Below, piece by piece: positions 31,529 to 40,417 of a stretch of 46,004 nucleotides of DNA. The notes beneath the pieces are model-generated. The model ran no database searches. It saw only the letters and a list, made by a program, of their open reading frames with translations, and was not told the origin of the DNA. The stretch is taken from the NCBI GenBank assembly GCA_016650125.1, contig JAENWT010000019.1:1-46004 (forward strand), in the 5' to 3' direction. Within the stretch, counting starts at the first letter, position 1, and each line of letters opens with the position of its first letter. Made by a program: the position numbers and the translations under genes. Origin of the DNA: Thermoleophilia bacterium. GTDB lineage: Bacteria > Actinomycetota > Thermoleophilia > Solirubrobacterales > 70-9.

Positions 31529-31990
31529 ATGGCTGAGAACATCAACAGAGTCACGATCACCGGCAACCTGACCGCCGACCCCGAACTGCGCCACACCGGC
31601 AGCGGCACCGCCGTCTGCCAGCTTCGTGTCGCGGTCAACGGCCGTCGCAAGGATCAGAGCGGCCAGTGGGTCGACAAGCCCAACTACTTCAACGTCACCG
31701 TCTGGGGCGCCCAGGGCGAGAACGCCAACACTTATCTCTCCAAGGGACGGCCGGTCGCGGTCGACGGCCGTCTCGACTGGCGGGAGTGGGAAGCCAAGGA
31801 CGGATCCGGCAAGCGGCAGTCAGTCGAGATCGTGGCCGACAACGTCCAGTTCCTCGGATCCCGGGACGGTTCGGCTCCGGGCGGAGGCGGCGACAACGGT
31901 GGCGGCTTCACCCCGTCATCCGACGTGCCAGCCGATACCGGTGACTTCACCCCGGCTGCCGGCGGCGCCGATGACGACATTCCGTTCTAG
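31529..31990 (+). CDS. ssb: single-stranded DNA-binding protein
   Basis: A 153-residue protein. The OB fold runs to about residue 108 (INRVTITGNLTADPELR, ... NYFNVTVWGAQGENANTYLSKG, ... VAVDGRLDWREWE, ... VEIVADNVQFLG). A Gly-rich linker leads to the acidic tip DDDIPF that docks repair and replication proteins. It coats single-stranded DNA as a tetramer. GAGGAG lies 10 bases before the ATG. It heads the ssb-rpsR-rplI-dnaB block. Confidence 0.97.
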   Translation: MAENINRVTITGNLTADPELRHTGSGTAVCQLRVAVNGRRKDQSGQWVDKPNYFNVTVWGAQGENANTYLSKGRPVAVDGRLDWREWEAKDGSGKRQSVEIVADNVQFLGSRDGSAPGGGGDNGGGFTPSSDVPADTGDFTPAAGGADDDIPF

Positions 31991-32016
31991 CGCGAACCTC
32001 TCCGCTCTGGCCGAAC

Positions 32017-32098
32017 CCGGCAGTCGCACCCGTGCGGCTGCCGGAAACGGGCTCAAACCGTTAGGATCACGAGTCCGTCAATGCCCGGTCGTCCGGGC
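32017..32098 (+). promoter_or_regulatory. three hairpins in the ssb-rpsR gap
   Basis: H-a: 32017-32029 with 32032-32044, 13 pairs including one G-U, two-base loop. H-b: AACGG/CCGTT (32046-32050, 32058-32062). H-c: GCCCGG-TCGT-CCGGGC (32083-32098). A TAGGAT at 32062-32067 could be a -10 giving an mRNA that starts just before H-c. They may be a ribosomal-protein leader or an attenuator controlling S18/L9. Confidence 0.5.
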
Positions 32099-32127
32099 TA
32101 GAACTACGTAAGGCACCGGAAAGCAAG

Positions 32128-32388
32128 TTGGCAAAGACACGAGAAGCAGGATCATCGCGCAAGGGACGCCGCTTCAGCGAGCGCGTCCGTCCGCGCAAGT
32201 ACACGAAGATCACCGCTGAGGACATCGACTTCAAGGACCTGACGCTGCTGCGCCGGTTCATCTCCGACAAGGGCAAGACCAGGTCCCGCCGGGTCACCGG
32301 CCTGTCCCGCAAGCACCAGGCCCAGCTGGGAGTCGCCGTCAAGCGCGCCCGCGAAGTGGCACTGCTCCCGTACGTGGGTGAGCGGTAA
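32128..32388 (+). CDS. rpsR: 30S ribosomal protein S18
   Basis: An 86-residue basic protein that pairs with S6 on 16S rRNA. Typical blocks: [58 protein letters not shown] (33-83 in parts). The TTG start lies 15 bases after an AAGG site. No N-terminal Cys cluster, so it is a zinc-free form. The stop overlaps the rplI ATG as TAATG. Confidence 0.97.
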   Translation: MAKTREAGSSRKGRRFSERVRPRKYTKITAEDIDFKDLTLLRRFISDKGKTRSRRVTGLSRKHQAQLGVAVKRAREVALLPYVGER

Positions 32389-32840
32389 TGGCCCAGGCCA
32401 TCCTCCTTGCCGACGTCGAAGGACTCGGTGAGAACGGAACCGCGATCGAGGTGTCCCCGGGATACCTCCGCAACTTCCTTCAGCCCCGCGGGCTGGCCCA
32501 GCCGGCCACCCCGGGAGCCCTCGAAGAGGCGATCCGCCGGAAGGTTCAGGCCGATCGTGTCGAGCGCGAAGCCGTCGCCCGCGCCGCCGAATCGGCATCA
32601 CTGCTCTCGAGGACCGTCCTGACGATCAATCACCGTGCTGGTGAAGACGGCAAGCTCTATGGCTCGGTCACGACCAAGGAAATCGCCGAGGCGATCCGCG
32701 ATGCCCGCGGCATCAAGGTCGACCGGCGGAAGATCCGTTTGGATGCGCCGATCCACCAGGTCGGTACCTACATGATCGACGTCGAAGTAACCGGCGGCGC
32801 CACGGCTTCGGTCAAGACGATCGTCGCCGAAGAGAAATAA
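32388..32840 (+). CDS. rplI: 50S ribosomal protein L9
   Basis: A 150-residue two-domain protein. The N-terminal domain carries the L9 signature (GLGENGTAIEVSPGYLRNFLQPRGLA), followed by a long charged connecting helix and the C-terminal RNA-binding domain (LYGSVTTKEIAEAI... VDRRKIRLDAPIHQVGTYMIDVEV). The length is standard. Its stop TAA sits inside ATAAG, where the dnaB frame appears to begin. Confidence 0.97.
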   Translation: MAQAILLADVEGLGENGTAIEVSPGYLRNFLQPRGLAQPATPGALEEAIRRKVQADRVEREAVARAAESASLLSRTVLTINHRAGEDGKLYGSVTTKEIAEAIRDARGIKVDRRKIRLDAPIHQVGTYMIDVEVTGGATASVKTIVAEEK

Positions 32841-34234
32841 GCGCCCAGGTACCACCGCAGAACATCGAAGCCGAGGAATCCGTCCTCGGCGCGATGCTGG
32901 TCAGCGATCCCGCGGTCAACCGAGTAATCGATGACGCCCGGCTGAATGCCGGTGATTTCTACCTTGACCGCCACCGTCTGATCTACACGGTCATGCTCGA
33001 GCTCTACAGCTCGGACAAGCCCTGTGACGAGTTGAGCGTGAACGAAGCGCTGACTTCGGCCGGGCTGGTCGAAGAGGTCGGTGGGAAGAACTACGTCTCG
33101 GAGCTGGCCGCCAAGGTACCGGCCCCGGGCAACGCCAGCCACTACGCCAGGATCGTCCAGGAGAACGCACTGCTGCGTCGTCTGCTCGACACCAGCCACC
33201 AGATCGGCGCCTGGGTCAACGAGCGTGAGGGCAGCGGCCACGAACTCTCCGAGCGGGCCGAGCAACTGCTGTTCGAAGTCGCCCACAAGGAGCAGTCCGG
33301 CGACTTCCGGGTGGTCCGGCAGGTGATCGACGACGAAGTCGCCCGCCTCGAGAAGATCCAGTCGGGCGAGCTCAAGGAAACGGGGGTGCCGTCCGGGTTC
33401 AAGCACCTCGACGGAATGACCGGTGGCTTCCAGCCCTCGAACCTGATCATCATCGCCGCGAGGCCCTCGGTCGGCAAGAGTGCCTTCGTCGCCAACATCG
33501 CCGAGAACGTGGCGATCAAGGAAGGCCGCCCGGTCGCCTTCTTCTCGCTCGAAATGTCAGAGATCGAATTGGCCCAGCGATTCATTGCTTCCCAGTCAGG
33601 GGTCTACGGCGACAACCTGCGGCGGGCGAAGATCAGTGAGCGGGACTGGCGGAAAATCGCCGCCGCCGGCAACAAGCTGGACACCGCGCCGCTCTGGGTC
33701 GACGTGACCTCGGACCTCAGCCTCCTCGACCTGAGGGCGAAGGCACGCCGCCTCCACATCCAGGAAATGGAACGCGGTGGACTCGGGCTGATCATCGTCG
33801 ATTACCTGCAGCTCATGCGGATGGACGAGACCCGCACCAGCATGGTTGAGAAGGTCGGCCAGATCAGCCGTGGACTGAAGCTGCTCGCCAACGAACTCGA
33901 AGTTCCTGTGATCGCTCTATCGCAGCTTTCGCGCGCCAGCGAAAACCGGCCGATCAGCGACCGGCGTCCCCTGCTCTCCGACCTCCGTGACTCGGGCAAC
34001 ATCGAACAGGACGCCGACCTCGTCGCCTTCCTCTACCGCGAAGACGTCTATAGACAGGAAGCGGAGCGGGACGGTTCGGCCGAAGTGATCATCGCCAAGC
34101 ACCGAAACGGGCCGATCGGCAAGTCCGAGCTGACCTTCCTGCCGCACTTTCCGAAGTTCGCCGACCGTGCCCCTGACCATCCGACCGGCGAAGGATCACC
34201 GGCCGCCGAACGTGCTCGCGCCGAGCAGGCCTGA
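32837..34234 (+). CDS. dnaB: replicative DNA helicase DnaB, apparent ATA start
   Basis: A RecA-fold ring helicase that unwinds DNA at the fork, 465 residues if started at ATA 32837. Homology to DnaB (VPPQNIEAEESVLGAML) begins at 32849, yet no ATG, GTG or TTG lies in frame before the internal ATG at 32894, which would remove that block. ATA overlaps the rplI stop as ATAA, where this genome normally uses ATGA. Walker A ARPSVGKS lies near 208-215, Walker B LIIVDYLQLM and the Arg-finger region SQLSRASENRP follow. No intein is present. Confidence 0.93.
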   Translation: MSAQVPPQNIEAEESVLGAMLVSDPAVNRVIDDARLNAGDFYLDRHRLIYTVMLELYSSDKPCDELSVNEALTSAGLVEEVGGKNYVSELAAKVPAPGNASHYARIVQENALLRRLLDTSHQIGAWVNEREGSGHELSERAEQLLFEVAHKEQSGDFRVVRQVIDDEVARLEKIQSGELKETGVPSGFKHLDGMTGGFQPSNLIIIAARPSVGKSAFVANIAENVAIKEGRPVAFFSLEMSEIELAQRFIASQSGVYGDNLRRAKISERDWRKIAAAGNKLDTAPLWVDVTSDLSLLDLRAKARRLHIQEMERGGLGLIIVDYLQLMRMDETRTSMVEKVGQISRGLKLLANELEVPVIALSQLSRASENRPISDRRPLLSDLRDSGNIEQDADLVAFLYREDVYRQEAERDGSAEVIIAKHRNGPIGKSELTFLPHFPKFADRAPDHPTGEGSPAAERARAEQA

Positions 34235-34271
34235 TGAAGAACAACTTCGCCACCAGGGAAAAGCACTGAAT

Positions 34272-34997
34272 ATGGCCAATGGGTTTGCCGAGAACGGTAA
34301 TTCGCTCACCTGCCCCTTGGGCCGGTGCGACGGTGGCGGCTGGATCCTCGGCGAGGACAACCTCGCCTACAAGTGCGACTGCCTCGAGCCTCGGCTGGCC
34401 AAGGCTCGCAATTCCGGCATCAATTCTGTGATCCCCGCGCGGTACCGCGGTGTCTCGTTCGACCGGCCACCGGTGACCGAGATCGACGCGGTCGTGGTCA
34501 ACGCGGTGCGCGACTGGCTCGATTCGCTCGATGTCAATCTCGGCGAAGGCCACGGCCTCTGGCTGATGGGTGACACCGGCACTGGCAAGACCACCCTGGC
34601 GATGCTGGTCTCCAAGGAGACGCTGAAGGCCGGCCACTCGGTCGCGATTTACTCCCTGCCGAAGCTGCTCGCCCGGATCCGCGCCACTTTCGACGCCGCG
34701 GTGGGCGAGGAGTCGTATTCCGAGTTCTTCGAACGCCTCTGCGATGTCGATCTGCTCCACATCGACGACCTCGGAGCCGAGAAGCAGACCGAATGGGTAC
34801 TCGAGCAGCTTTACGCCCTGATCAACGAGCGTTACGAGCGGAAGCGGCCGATCGTGGTCACGACCAACCTCAGCCACGACCAGCTGGAGGCGCAGATCGG
34901 CGAGCGGACCGTCTCCCGGCTCGTCGAAATCTGCGGCGAGGCCCTGCCCCTGATGGGCGAAGACGCAAGACTCAAGCCGCGTCTCCGGAATGAGTGA
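34272..34997 (+). CDS. DnaC/DnaI-like helicase-loader ATPase
   Basis: A 241-residue AAA+ protein. The N-terminal part has a Cys cluster (Cys14, Cys19, Cys35, Cys37) like the zinc region of DnaI/DnaC-type loaders. Walker A GDTGTGKTT is near 98-106, Walker B LLHIDDLG near 163-170, sensor I VVTTNLS near 199-205 and an R-finger-like region ERTVSRL follows. Position directly after dnaB supports a role in loading DnaB. The ATG at 34272 was chosen because the conserved part starts there; a frame opening at 34167 overlaps dnaB. IstB-type ATPases are related, but no transposase is near. Confidence 0.88.
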   Translation: MANGFAENGNSLTCPLGRCDGGGWILGEDNLAYKCDCLEPRLAKARNSGINSVIPARYRGVSFDRPPVTEIDAVVVNAVRDWLDSLDVNLGEGHGLWLMGDTGTGKTTLAMLVSKETLKAGHSVAIYSLPKLLARIRATFDAAVGEESYSEFFERLCDVDLLHIDDLGAEKQTEWVLEQLYALINERYERKRPIVVTTNLSHDQLEAQIGERTVSRLVEICGEALPLMGEDARLKPRLRNE

Positions 34998-35050
34998 TCC
35001 GCCCGGCGCCTTTGCGCCACCGGGACAGGGTCCGGTCCGGTTCACCTCCG

Positions 35051-36403
<1,353 letters not shown>

Positions 36404-36742
36404 AAAGCCGTTCATGGTGTACACTGCCGTCTTAGCTAGTTCATCACTGGACGTGAGAACTGCATATACATCGTTGACTGGGGTCCCTCCCTACCCTCAG
36501 CAACGCTTCGTCGGTAACAGGCGAGTCGGCTCACTCTCCCTTGAGTCGACTTGCCGGCCGACATTTTTTTTGCTCTGATACAGGGATTGCGGCTCTGGTA
36601 GTCGCGTTCCAGGAGACCCCTTCCAGCTTGTCTGGAGCGGTTCCAGTCGGCCTTTCAGGGACTGATCCGGGTATCCGGTGCGGTGGTACAGGCGTGTTTT
36701 TAATTGATAGCCACCGCCGTACCATTTTCGGGACAACTCTGT
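36404..36742. other. 339-base intergenic region, lower GC, with several inverted repeats
   Basis: No convincing gene. Contents: a T-run terminator (36525-36571); TCCAG-CTTGT-CTGGA near 36622-36636; a direct repeat ATCCGG at 36665 and 36673; and GCGGTGG (36680-36686) pairing with CCACCGC (36711-36717) around an AT-rich 24-base loop. Open frames on both strands have non-protein composition. It could hold an uncharacterised RNA, or be a decayed insertion. Confidence 0.6.
36525..36571 (+). terminator. terminator with alternative pairings after purA
   Basis: Eight T (36564-36571) follow GTCGACTTGCCGGCCGAC (36545-36562), a short imperfect hairpin. GTCGGC (36525-36530) can pair with GCCGAC (36557-36562), or GTCGGCTC (36525-36532) with GAGTCGAC (36543-36550), which would disrupt the first. 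The competing stems resemble an attenuator, but only the terminator role is well supported. Confidence 0.55.
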
Positions 36743-37480
36743 TTATGGTGCCGGGACTGCCAGGGTGCCGTCGAGCTTGGGAATCTCTCCTGCTTCTTCC
36801 TGATGGCGCTCGCCGCGTCCGAGGATCCGCAGGGTGAGGATGGTGATGCCGAGTGTCGCCATCGTGCCCAGGCTGAGCTGCACGCTGAGCAGCCCTTCCC
36901 GGGTCCAGTAGACGTCGCGCATGTCGAGCAGCAGGGCTGCCTCGTCGAAGGTCAGGCCCATGCCGATGCCCATCGACACTGCGATCCGTTTGTCTCCGAT
37001 CTGGCCTCTGACCACAAGCGCCGCGATCCCGGAGGCGAAGGCGATCAGGATGCCGGGCACAAAGTGGTGGATGTGGCGGCCGCCCACCTTGACGTTGCGG
37101 AACGGGCCACGGTTGTCCTTGATCATCCAGGTGGTCAGCCGCACCAAAGCGAAGCTGCCGAGGAAACCGGCGAGCAGGTTGAAGAGGACGAGTTCGCTGC
37201 GCGAAGCGGTGCCGAAGCCATCGACCGCCACGTTGACCGTGTCGACGGCGGCCGCCGGGGCGGCGGTCAGAAGGTCGGAGGGTGCCGCGGTCGTGTCAAC
37301 TCCTGCGCTCTGCTCGTGGGTCCGGCGGGTCAGCAGCCGGCCGTACTGTGCGGCGAGCACGGCGCCGGCGATCGCCAGCGTCGATACCGCAAGGGCGAGC
37401 GTGGACTTGTCGGTCTTGATCTCCTGCCAGTGCGAATGCTTTGGCCGTCGCCTCAGTCCGGGCAGGTGCAGGCGCGCCAT
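36743..37480 (-). CDS. integral membrane protein of unknown function
   Basis: A 245-residue protein with about five membrane helices. A single helix near 30-48 is followed by an Ala/Thr-rich outside loop; then come helices with the motif GGRHIHHFVPGILIAF and GLTFDEAALLLDMRDVYWTREG. The His pair and the buried acidic residues look functional, perhaps a metal or proton site. I recognise the pattern from actinobacterial unknown membrane proteins, not from a characterised family. It begins 5 bases after the nucleotide-sugar dehydrogenase stop, so the two form an operon. Confidence 0.8.
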   Translation of the reverse strand: MARLHLPGLRRRPKHSHWQEIKTDKSTLALAVSTLAIAGAVLAAQYGRLLTRRTHEQSAGVDTTAAPSDLLTAAPAAAVDTVNVAVDGFGTASRSELVLFNLLAGFLGSFALVRLTTWMIKDNRGPFRNVKVGGRHIHHFVPGILIAFASGIAALVVRGQIGDKRIAVSMGIGMGLTFDEAALLLDMRDVYWTREGLLSVQLSLGTMATLGITILTLRILGRGERHQEEAGEIPKLDGTLAVPAP

Positions 37481-37485
37481 CCTGG

Positions 37486-38733
37486 TCAGAGCCGGGTCAC
37501 GTTGTCGGCGTCGATGCCCCGGGTGACGCCCCGCAGGTCGAGCACCAGGTCGCTGCGCTCCACGATGTCTTTGATGTCGAACTCGGGGTGGGCCGTGACG
37601 ATCACCGTGAGTTCCGCTGCTTCGAGCGCCGGGGTCAGCTCGGAGTTCACAAGTCCCGCTTCGACCAGCTCGGGCACGTGCGGGTCGTGGTAGCTGAGGT
37701 CGGCTCCCAGCTCGGACAGCAGCCGGGTGATCTTCAGCGACGGCGATTCGCGTACGTCACCGACACCGGCCTTGTAGCTCACGCCGAGGATCAGGATCTT
37801 CGTGCCGTTCACCGGCCGGCGGTTGTCGTTCAGGACGCGCTCGACCCGGTTGACGCAGAACAGCGGCTGGGACTGGTTGATCTTTCCGGCGAGCTCGATG
37901 AACTCCGGGTAGAAGTCATGCTCGCGGGCGCTGAAGGCGAGGTAGAACGGATCGACCGGCAGGCAGTGCCCGCCCATGCCGGGGCCGGGATCGAAGCGCA
38001 TGAATCCGAAGGGCTTGGTCGCCGCGGCGTCAATCACTTCCCAGACATCGACCCCGAGGCGGTCACAGAGCTGGGCCAGTTCGTTGACGAGGGCGATGTT
38101 GACCGAACGGAAGATATTTTCGAGCAGCTTCGAGAGCTCGGCCGCCTCCGGACCGGACAGCGGGATGACCCGGTCGCAAATCTTCTCGTAGAGCGCGACG
38201 CTGCGCTCGGTGCAGGCAGGGGTCAGGCCGCCGACCAGCTTCGGGGTCGTGCGCACGGTGAAATCGGTGCGGCCCGGGTCGATCCGCTCGGGCGAGAACG
38301 CCAGGTGAAAGTCCGTGCCGGCCTTCTTTCCTCCGGCCTCGAGGGTGGTTGCCATCAGGTCGCGGGTCGTTCCGGGGTAGGTAGTCGATTCGAGCACCAC
38401 CAGCTGACCGTCGGTCAGGACCTCGGCCAGATGGCTCGCGGCCGACTCGAGGAAGCTGAGGTCGGGTTCGCGGGAGCCGGTGAGCGGCGTTGGCACGCAG
38501 ACGATCACGGCCTCGCAGGCGCCCAGCTCCGCGTATTCGGTGGTGGCGCTGATCCGGTCGCTCAGCGCTTCCAGCGTGGCAGAGGGCACGTCCTCGATAT
38601 AACTGTCGGCCGCGTTCAGCCGGTCGACCTTGCTCCCGTCCGAGTCGAGGCCGATCACGTCAACGCCTGCTTCGGCGAACGCCACCGCCAACGGCAGGCC
38701 GACGTATCCGAGGCCGATGATCCCGATGCTCAT
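37486..38733 (-). CDS. nucleotide-sugar dehydrogenase (UDP-ManNAc/UDP-glucose dehydrogenase family)
   Basis: A 415-residue NAD-dependent enzyme that oxidises a UDP-hexose to the uronic acid in two steps. The Rossmann start IIGLGYVGLPLA is at 5-16, STTYPGTT near 116-123, the substrate Lys/Asn region ELSKLLENIFRSVNIALVNE at 199-218, and the catalytic Cys257 in GPGMGGHCLPVDPFYL. The SPERIDPG block resembles WecC/TuaD-like enzymes making UDP-ManNAcA or UDP-GlcA, which cannot be separated here. The product would feed surface polysaccharide, in line with the O-antigen-ligase gene at the window end. Confidence 0.92.
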   Translation of the reverse strand: MSIGIIGLGYVGLPLAVAFAEAGVDVIGLDSDGSKVDRLNAADSYIEDVPSATLEALSDRISATTEYAELGACEAVIVCVPTPLTGSREPDLSFLESAASHLAEVLTDGQLVVLESTTYPGTTRDLMATTLEAGGKKAGTDFHLAFSPERIDPGRTDFTVRTTPKLVGGLTPACTERSVALYEKICDRVIPLSGPEAAELSKLLENIFRSVNIALVNELAQLCDRLGVDVWEVIDAAATKPFGFMRFDPGPGMGGHCLPVDPFYLAFSAREHDFYPEFIELAGKINQSQPLFCVNRVERVLNDNRRPVNGTKILILGVSYKAGVGDVRESPSLKITRLLSELGADLSYHDPHVPELVEAGLVNSELTPALEAAELTVIVTAHPEFDIKDIVERSDLVLDLRGVTRGIDADNVTRL

Positions 38734-38872
38734 GTTGGGGGCCGATCGGCCGGGGGTCTGGTCACCGCAGGGATTCTAGGCTGCGGGCCCGGCAGCCGGG
38801 TGAACCATGAATTCCCGCGGAAGAGTCTTTGATCCGAACGAGGGACGGTATGGCTATCATGAACCGGAGGGT

Positions 38873-38885
38873 ACTGAGACTCAGT
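38873..38885. promoter_or_regulatory. candidate TetR operator
   Basis: ACTGA-GAC-TCAGT is a perfect 5+3+5 palindrome, 7 bases upstream of the -10 box of the first tetR gene, inside the promoter spacer. This is a usual place for an autorepression site. Confidence 0.45.
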
Positions 38886-38892
38886 CCGGCGA

Positions 38893-38898
38893 TAGGAT
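38893..38898 (+). promoter_or_regulatory. -10 box of the first tetR gene, leaderless spacing
   Basis: TAGGAT ends seven bases before the ATG at 38906. Confidence 0.45.
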
Positions 38899-38905
38899 CT
38901 AACGA

Positions 38906-39595
38906 ATGCAGCAGGCACAGGAGGAACTGGACCCCTTCGGAACTGGCAAGCTCCCGAGCGGCAGACACGGCCTTTCACGAGAGGTAGTCGTGCGGACCCA
39001 GCGCGAGCGCATGGTCGAATCGATGATCGCCGTGGTCGCCATGAAGGGCTACACCGAGACCACCGTCGCCGACATCATCTCCAACGCGGGCGTCTCCCGC
39101 GCCACCTTCTACGAGCAGTTCGCCGACAAGGAGGACTGCTTCATCGCCGCCTACAGCGCCGTCATGGAGCGCCTGCTGGCCTTCGTCGCCCAGGGCTTCG
39201 CGATCGAGACCGATGACTGGATCGTCCAGATCCGGAGCGGAATCGGCAACTTGCTGATCTACCTTGCCCACAACCAGGTGGCTGCCCGGGTCGGGATCGT
39301 CGAGGGCTTCGGCGCCGGCGCCCGGGCCCGCGAACGCTACCAGCAGGCGGTCAGCTCGTTCTTCCCCTTCCTCGATGCCGGCCGCGCACACACACCCGAC
39401 CCCGATCGCATGCCGCCGCAGACCGCCCGCGTGATCGTCGGCGGCGTCTCGGCGCTGATGTTCAACGAAGCCTCGGCGGGTAACGCCGCCAGTTTGCCCA
39501 CCCTGCTGCCAGAGATGATTTACGTCGTCGTGGTTCCGTATCTGGGCCACGAAGCGGCGATGAAGGCGATGGCGGAGACCCCGATCCCCGAATGA
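38906..39595 (+). CDS. TetR-family regulator (first of tandem pair)
   Basis: A 229-residue regulator. An N-terminal arm LPSGRHGLSREVVVRTQRERM precedes the TetR helix-turn-helix (TTVADIISNAGVSRATFYEQFADKEDCFIAAY, about 50-82). The rest is a helical ligand-binding and dimer domain. The ligand is unknown. The stop overlaps the second tetR start as ATGA. The two proteins share the N-terminal arm and HTH, so they look like an ancient duplication and could form a heterodimer. Confidence 0.93.
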   Translation: MQQAQEELDPFGTGKLPSGRHGLSREVVVRTQRERMVESMIAVVAMKGYTETTVADIISNAGVSRATFYEQFADKEDCFIAAYSAVMERLLAFVAQGFAIETDDWIVQIRSGIGNLLIYLAHNQVAARVGIVEGFGAGARARERYQQAVSSFFPFLDAGRAHTPDPDRMPPQTARVIVGGVSALMFNEASAGNAASLPTLLPEMIYVVVVPYLGHEAAMKAMAETPIPE

Positions 39596-40278
39596 CCGAG
39601 ACCGCCCCTTCAAGACTGCCTTCGGGTCGCCACAACCTGCCGCGTGAGTTCGTGGTCAGCTCGCAGCGCGACCGCCTGCTCGATTCGATGGCCCAGGCCT
39701 GCGCCGAAAAGCGCTACGCCGAGGTCAGCGTCGCCGACATCGTGTCGCGGGCAAGGGTCTCCCGCTCGACCTTCTACGAGATCTTCCCGGACAAGGAAGC
39801 CTGCTTCCTCGCCGCCTACGACGCGATCCTCGGCCGGTTCGTGACCGAGGTCATCAAGGCCTGCTCGGACCCCGACCTGACCTGGCCGGAGCAGATCGAA
39901 CTCGGCATCGAGGCCAGCATGAGTTTCCTCGCGGCCGAGCCCGCCTTCGCCCGCATGTGCATCGTCGACATGTTCTCGGCCGGCCCATCGGCCCTCGAGC
40001 GTTACCTCTCGGCAGTCCGGCTGATCGGCGCCTTCGTCGACGTCGGCCGCACCGAGATGCCAGGGCGCGAAGACGTGCCGGAATCCGTGGCCGGCATGGT
40101 GGTCGGCGGCGCCGCCGTGGTGATCCGGGCCGAGATCGTCGACGAGCGCGCCGAGTACCTGCCCGACGTCGGGCCGGACATCCTCTACTCGCTGCTGGTT
40201 CCTTACATGGACCAGGAAGAGGCGCTCGAGCGATCCGAGCGCTACGCGGAGCGCCTCGCCCACCAGCTGGCCGGCTGA
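39592..40278 (+). CDS. TetR-family regulator (second of tandem pair)
   Basis: A 228-residue paralogue of the preceding regulator: arm LPSGRHNLPREFVVSSQRDRL, HTH VSVADIVSRARVSRSTFYEIFPDKEACFLAAY. The C-terminal domains are much less alike than the DNA-binding parts, which suggests different ligands on similar DNA sites. Translationally coupled to the first gene. No enzyme or pump gene is co-oriented right next to the pair, so the target genes are not evident. Confidence 0.93.
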   Translation: MTETAPSRLPSGRHNLPREFVVSSQRDRLLDSMAQACAEKRYAEVSVADIVSRARVSRSTFYEIFPDKEACFLAAYDAILGRFVTEVIKACSDPDLTWPEQIELGIEASMSFLAAEPAFARMCIVDMFSAGPSALERYLSAVRLIGAFVDVGRTEMPGREDVPESVAGMVVGGAAVVIRAEIVDERAEYLPDVGPDILYSLLVPYMDQEEALERSERYAERLAHQLAG

Positions 40279-40339
40279 CCGCCGCCGCCCAATCGTCACG
40301 GCTTGGTGACGTATGGTCGCCGAATTACCCGTTTTTCAG

Positions 40340-40360
40340 CAAAATGCGGCCAAAATGCGG
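40340..40360 (+). repeat. two direct repeats with 11-bp period upstream of pafBC
   Basis: CAAAATGCGG at 40340-40349 and 40351-40360, one helical turn apart, between the tetR pair and pafBC, 43 bases before the pafBC -10 box. A possible same-face activator site. A hairpin CGTCAC/GTGACG lies upstream at 40294-40311. Confidence 0.4.
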
Positions 40361-40402
40361 GATTAAAGGCCGCTGCGAAGCGGGCCGCCGAGCCGCCGCA
40401 GG

Positions 40403-40408
40403 TATCCT
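40403..40408 (+). promoter_or_regulatory. -10 box of pafBC, short-leader spacing
   Basis: TATCCT ends nine bases before the ATG at 40418. Confidence 0.35.
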
Positions 40409-40417
40409 CCGTCGCTG

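Noticed and set aside
34272-34997. IstB-like transposition ATPase of an IS21 element
   Set aside because: No IstA transposase or terminal repeats nearby. The Cys cluster and the place after dnaB favour a helicase loader.
36414-36578. 54-codon open frame after purA
   Set aside because: Composition is not protein-like (Ser/Thr/Pro/Arg mix, Phe run made by the terminator T-run). It overlaps the terminator and has no ribosome-binding site.
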